From assembly GCA_007121995.1 (NCBI GenBank), contig SKJK01000011.1, positions 1 through 6,068 on the forward strand: a stretch of 6,068 nt of DNA, given 5' to 3'. The translations under genes were made by a program, and so were the position numbers. Position 1 is the first letter of the stretch; each line of letters opens with the position of its first letter. The notes below the pieces were generated by a model that was given only the letters and a program-made list of their open reading frames with translations, did not search any database and was not told where the DNA came from. Origin of the DNA: Desulfobulbaceae bacterium. GTDB lineage: Bacteria > Desulfobacterota > Desulfobulbia > Desulfobulbales > Desulfobulbaceae. Below are positions 3,519 through 6,068 of the stretch, in pieces.

Positions 3519-6068
3519 ATGCAGTCGATTCTTGCGCGGCTGCGTGAAAACAGTCCGCCTCCCGACATATTCGGCCTCAATGATGCCTCCACCGCCCTGC
3601 TGTTAGCCAGGGCGGTGGCATCGTTGGGGCGTACACTCTGTTGTCTTGTCCCCTCGGATGATCAACTGGAGCCTCTGGCCCAGGACATCGCTTTTTTTTC
3701 CGAGGTGCCGGTCCTGCTCTATCCAAGCTACGAAATCCCACCGTATACACCACTGTCTCCGGATCCGGCCACTGTCTGTACCCGCCTGGCCACGCTGTAT
3801 CAACTCCAGGACAGCAGCGTACCCTGTCTTGTCCTGACCTCCGCGGAAGCTGTTTTGCGCAGGATTCTGCCGCTCCGGGCCCTCAACCGCCATTGTGAAC
3901 TGGTCATTGCCGGTGAAGAGGTTGACCGGGACAGACTGGTGACTGCCCTGACCGTGTCCGGTTACCAGCTTTGCGACCTGGTTCGTCAGGAAGGCGACCT
4001 GGCCGTACGTGGCGGAATTATCGATATTTACCCCCCATCACTGGACAGTGAAAAAAATGGCCCTCTTCGGCTGGATTTTTTTGGTGATACAGTAGAATCG
4101 ATCCGGCTCTTTGATCCCATTTCTCAGCGCTCCCGACAACAGCTGGAAGAAGTGGTCCTCTTGCCGGTGTCTGATTTGCTGTTCCCCGATTCCGAAGATA
4201 ATCGAGCCATGCTGGCCGGCCTTGATACCGCCGCGGATCAGTTGCAATGGTCGCCCGGCGAGTACCGAACCATTCGGGAGCGATTTTCCTCCGGTCAACG
4301 ATTTCCCGGGATGGAGTTTTTGCTGCCTCTGCTGTACGGAGGCAGGTCGCAGCTTCAGTCCCTTTTTCATTTTCTTCCTCCCGGATCATCGCTGATCCTC
4401 AACGATCCCCCGGCCATCCGGCAGCGAATGCAGTTGGTTCGCGATCGCATTGCGGCCAATTATGCCGAAGCGACGGCTGTGCGGGCAGTGAGCCTACCGC
4501 CGGATGATCTGTTTGTTACCGGCAAGGAATTCGAAGAGTTACTCCAGGTTTCTTTGCTGGCTCGCTTTTCTCGCCTTCCTGATCCTGACCATCCCGCACC
4601 GGCCCTGACTGTTTCATCCGGTGACCATAGTCTGCTTACCCAGGAAATTGAGCTGGAGCGCAGGAAACGTGGTCTGCTCGCTCCTCTGGCCGACCGCATC
4701 CAGACATGGCGGCAGGAGGGTGAGACCATTGTGCTTGCGTGTCGGTCTGGTCGACAGGCCGAACATTTACGGGACATGCTCGCCCATTATCAGATACAGA
4801 CCGTCCTGCATAATCCTCCCTGTGACGAGCCAGCTCGCCTCGGTCAGGACCAGGTCCATTGTTTTCCCCACCCCCTGTCGAAAGGATTTGATCTGCTCGA
4901 AGAAAAAATCCATTTTCTCTCCGCCCTGGAACTTTTCGGTGAGAAAAGACTGGGTACTGGTCGCCGCCGAAAAAGAGTCCGGCCGGAAGGTCAGCCGGTC
5001 GAAATCGAGCAGTTGAACCCCGGGGATGTCGTGGTGCACCGGGATCATGGTGTCGGTCTCTTTCAGGGGCTGGTCAATATGGAGATATCCGGTCAACAAG
5101 GCGATTTTATGCTGCTCACCTTTCGTGGCGACGACAAACTGTATGTTCCCGTGGATCGTCTTCACTGGGTCAGTCGCTACCAGGGGCTCACTGAACAGGC
5201 GCCGAAACTCGACAGCCTTGGCTCCCAGCGCTGGCAAACGGCCAAGAAAAAGGTCAAGGAGGCTGTGTGGAAGATTGCCCAGGAACTGCTTGATACCTAT
5301 GCCCGCCGGGCCATGCAGCAGGGGCATCGTTTTTCCCCCCCGGGTGATCTGTATCGTCGGTTGGAGGAATCGTTTCCCTATGACGAAACCAGTGGTCAGG
5401 CCAAAGCCATCGACGCCGCTCTCGACGATCTTACCCGTGATCAACCCATGGATCGGCTTGTCTGCGGTGATGTCGGCTACGGTAAAACCGAGGTTGCCGC
5501 CCGGGCTGCGTTCAAGGCTATTGAAGATGGGTTCCAGGTCGCAATTCTTGTCCCGACCACCGTCTTGGCCGAGCAGCATGCCGCCACCTTCCGGGATCGT
5601 TTTGCCTCATTTCCCGTTACCATTGCTTCGCTCAACCGGTTCAGGTCCTCCAGCCAACAAAAAGAAATGGTCGCCGAGCTGGCCGCCGGCAGGATTGATC
5701 TGGTGGTTGGCACCCACCGTCTCCTATCCAAGGATGTCCGCTTTCATAAACTCGGGCTGCTGATCGTTGACGAAGAGCACCGGTTCGGGGTGGCGCACAA
5801 AGAGAAGATTAAAAAACTGAAAGCGACCGTCGATGTCCTCACCCTCACCGCCACCCCCATCCCGCGAACGCTGCAGATGTCGTTATTGGGGATTCGTGAC
5901 CTCTCGGTGATCTCTTCTCCCCCCAGGGAGCGGCGTTCGGTCAAGACCTTCCTGGCCCGGTATGACCAGCTGGTCATCCGTGAGGCGGTCCTGCGGGAGC
6001 TGGAGCGAAACGGTCAGCTCTTTTTTGTCCATAACCGGGTGCAATCCATCCACCGGGTCGCCGATACG
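3519..6068 (+). CDS. mfd: Transcription-repair coupling factor Mfd, N-terminal 850 residues (3' end beyond window)
   Basis: Mfd is an ATP-driven DNA translocase that removes RNA polymerase stalled at lesions and recruits UvrA for nucleotide excision repair. The frame is open from ATG 3519 to the edge. An in-frame TGA at 3507-3509 rules out any earlier start, and no Shine-Dalgarno is visible. Residues about 1-330 are the UvrB-like module with its degenerate ATP site (GLNDASTALLLA, 19-30), the RGGIIDIYP block (164-172) and LRLDFFGDTVESIRLFDP (183-200). Residues about 385-475 match domain 3. The RNA-polymerase-interacting domain spans about 500-556 (PGDVVVHRDHGVG, then DKLYVPVDRLHWVSRYQG). The helicase part shows Walker A GDVGYGKTE (650-658), motif Ia VPTTVLAEQH (678-687), the DEEH box (751-754, DEEHRFGV) and TATPIPRTL (777-785). 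Missing are the rest of the second RecA-like lobe and the C-terminal D7 domain, about 300 residues judging from E. coli Mfd (1148). No frameshift is seen in the visible part. Confidence 0.97.
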   Translation, partial: MQSILARLRENSPPPDIFGLNDASTALLLARAVASLGRTLCCLVPSDDQLEPLAQDIAFFSEVPVLLYPSYEIPPYTPLSPDPATVCTRLATLYQLQDSSVPCLVLTSAEAVLRRILPLRALNRHCELVIAGEEVDRDRLVTALTVSGYQLCDLVRQEGDLAVRGGIIDIYPPSLDSEKNGPLRLDFFGDTVESIRLFDPISQRSRQQLEEVVLLPVSDLLFPDSEDNRAMLAGLDTAADQLQWSPGEYRTIRERFSSGQRFPGMEFLLPLLYGGRSQLQSLFHFLPPGSSLILNDPPAIRQRMQLVRDRIAANYAEATAVRAVSLPPDDLFVTGKEFEELLQVSLLARFSRLPDPDHPAPALTVSSGDHSLLTQEIELERRKRGLLAPLADRIQTWRQEGETIVLACRSGRQAEHLRDMLAHYQIQTVLHNPPCDEPARLGQDQVHCFPHPLSKGFDLLEEKIHFLSALELFGEKRLGTGRRRKRVRPEGQPVEIEQLNPGDVVVHRDHGVGLFQGLVNMEISGQQGDFMLLTFRGDDKLYVPVDRLHWVSRYQGLTEQAPKLDSLGSQRWQTAKKKVKEAVWKIAQELLDTYARRAMQQGHRFSPPGDLYRRLEESFPYDETSGQAKAIDAALDDLTRDQPMDRLVCGDVGYGKTEVAARAAFKAIEDGFQVAILVPTTVLAEQHAATFRDRFASFPVTIASLNRFRSSSQQKEMVAELAAGRIDLVVGTHRLLSKDVRFHKLGLLIVDEEHRFGVAHKEKIKKLKATVDVLTLTATPIPRTLQMSLLGIRDLSVISSPPRERRSVKTFLARYDQLVIREAVLRELERNGQLFFVHNRVQSIHRVADT
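3582..3622 (+). repeat. Long GC-rich hairpin inside the 5' end of mfd
   Basis: CCACCGCCCTG (3589-3599) and CAGGGCGGTGG (3608-3618) are exact reverse complements, eleven pairs. An inner CT/AG pairing with one bulged C is possible, as are four more outer pairs, GATG (3582-3585) with CATC (3619-3622), across a three-base bulge. It falls in codons about 22-35, within the degenerate ATP-site region of the UvrB-like module. No T-tract follows on either strand, so it is not an intrinsic terminator. Confidence 0.55.

Noticed and set aside
4767..5579. 270-codon open frame on the minus strand, antisense to mfd
   Set aside because: It overlaps conserved Mfd domains, including Walker A, on the sense strand and gives no recognisable protein.
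1..6068. Defence system, mobile element, CRISPR array or RNA gene
   Set aside because: All three genes are conserved housekeeping genes. I saw no long repeats, transposase-like proteins, att-like duplications or tRNA/rRNA-like sequence.

Overview
The window holds an ordinary-looking housekeeping stretch of a Gram-negative (diderm) bacterium, with every gene on the + strand. In order it contains the 3' end of a PlsC-type lysophospholipid acyltransferase gene, a gene-free stretch of about 495 bases, a complete bamA (outer-membrane protein assembly factor), and the first 850 codons of mfd (transcription-repair coupling factor), which runs off the right edge. Base composition is moderate to fairly high GC and even across the genes. 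I see no transposase, integrase, CRISPR array, tRNA, rRNA or other sign of a mobile element.

The BamA protein points to an outer membrane with LPS-like architecture. Its N-terminal TolB-N/FlgO-like extension ahead of five POTRA domains is, as far as I recall, seen in BamA homologues of Desulfovibrio-like and other Desulfobacterota lineages. I therefore lean towards a member of the Desulfobacterota (former Deltaproteobacteria), but this is inference and cannot be settled from the window.

Layout: 2-286 is the plsC C-terminus. 287-781 is non-coding and holds one fair and one weaker sigma70-type promoter candidate, a repeated extended -10-like word, and several inverted repeats, so the bamA mRNA probably carries a long structured 5' leader of about 290-340 nt. 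782-3466 is bamA, with a good Shine-Dalgarno and a signal peptide. 3467-3518 is a short gap without a terminator. 3519-6068 is mfd, whose start has no recognisable Shine-Dalgarno and which carries a strong hairpin about 70 bases into the gene. bamA and mfd are likely co-transcribed.

Functionally, plsC (membrane phospholipid synthesis) and bamA (outer-membrane biogenesis) are both envelope genes. mfd is a DNA-repair gene that seems simply to share the transcript. I found no convincing novel system. The points most worth a second look are the extra N-terminal domain of BamA, the structured leader upstream of it, and the hairpin inside the start of mfd.
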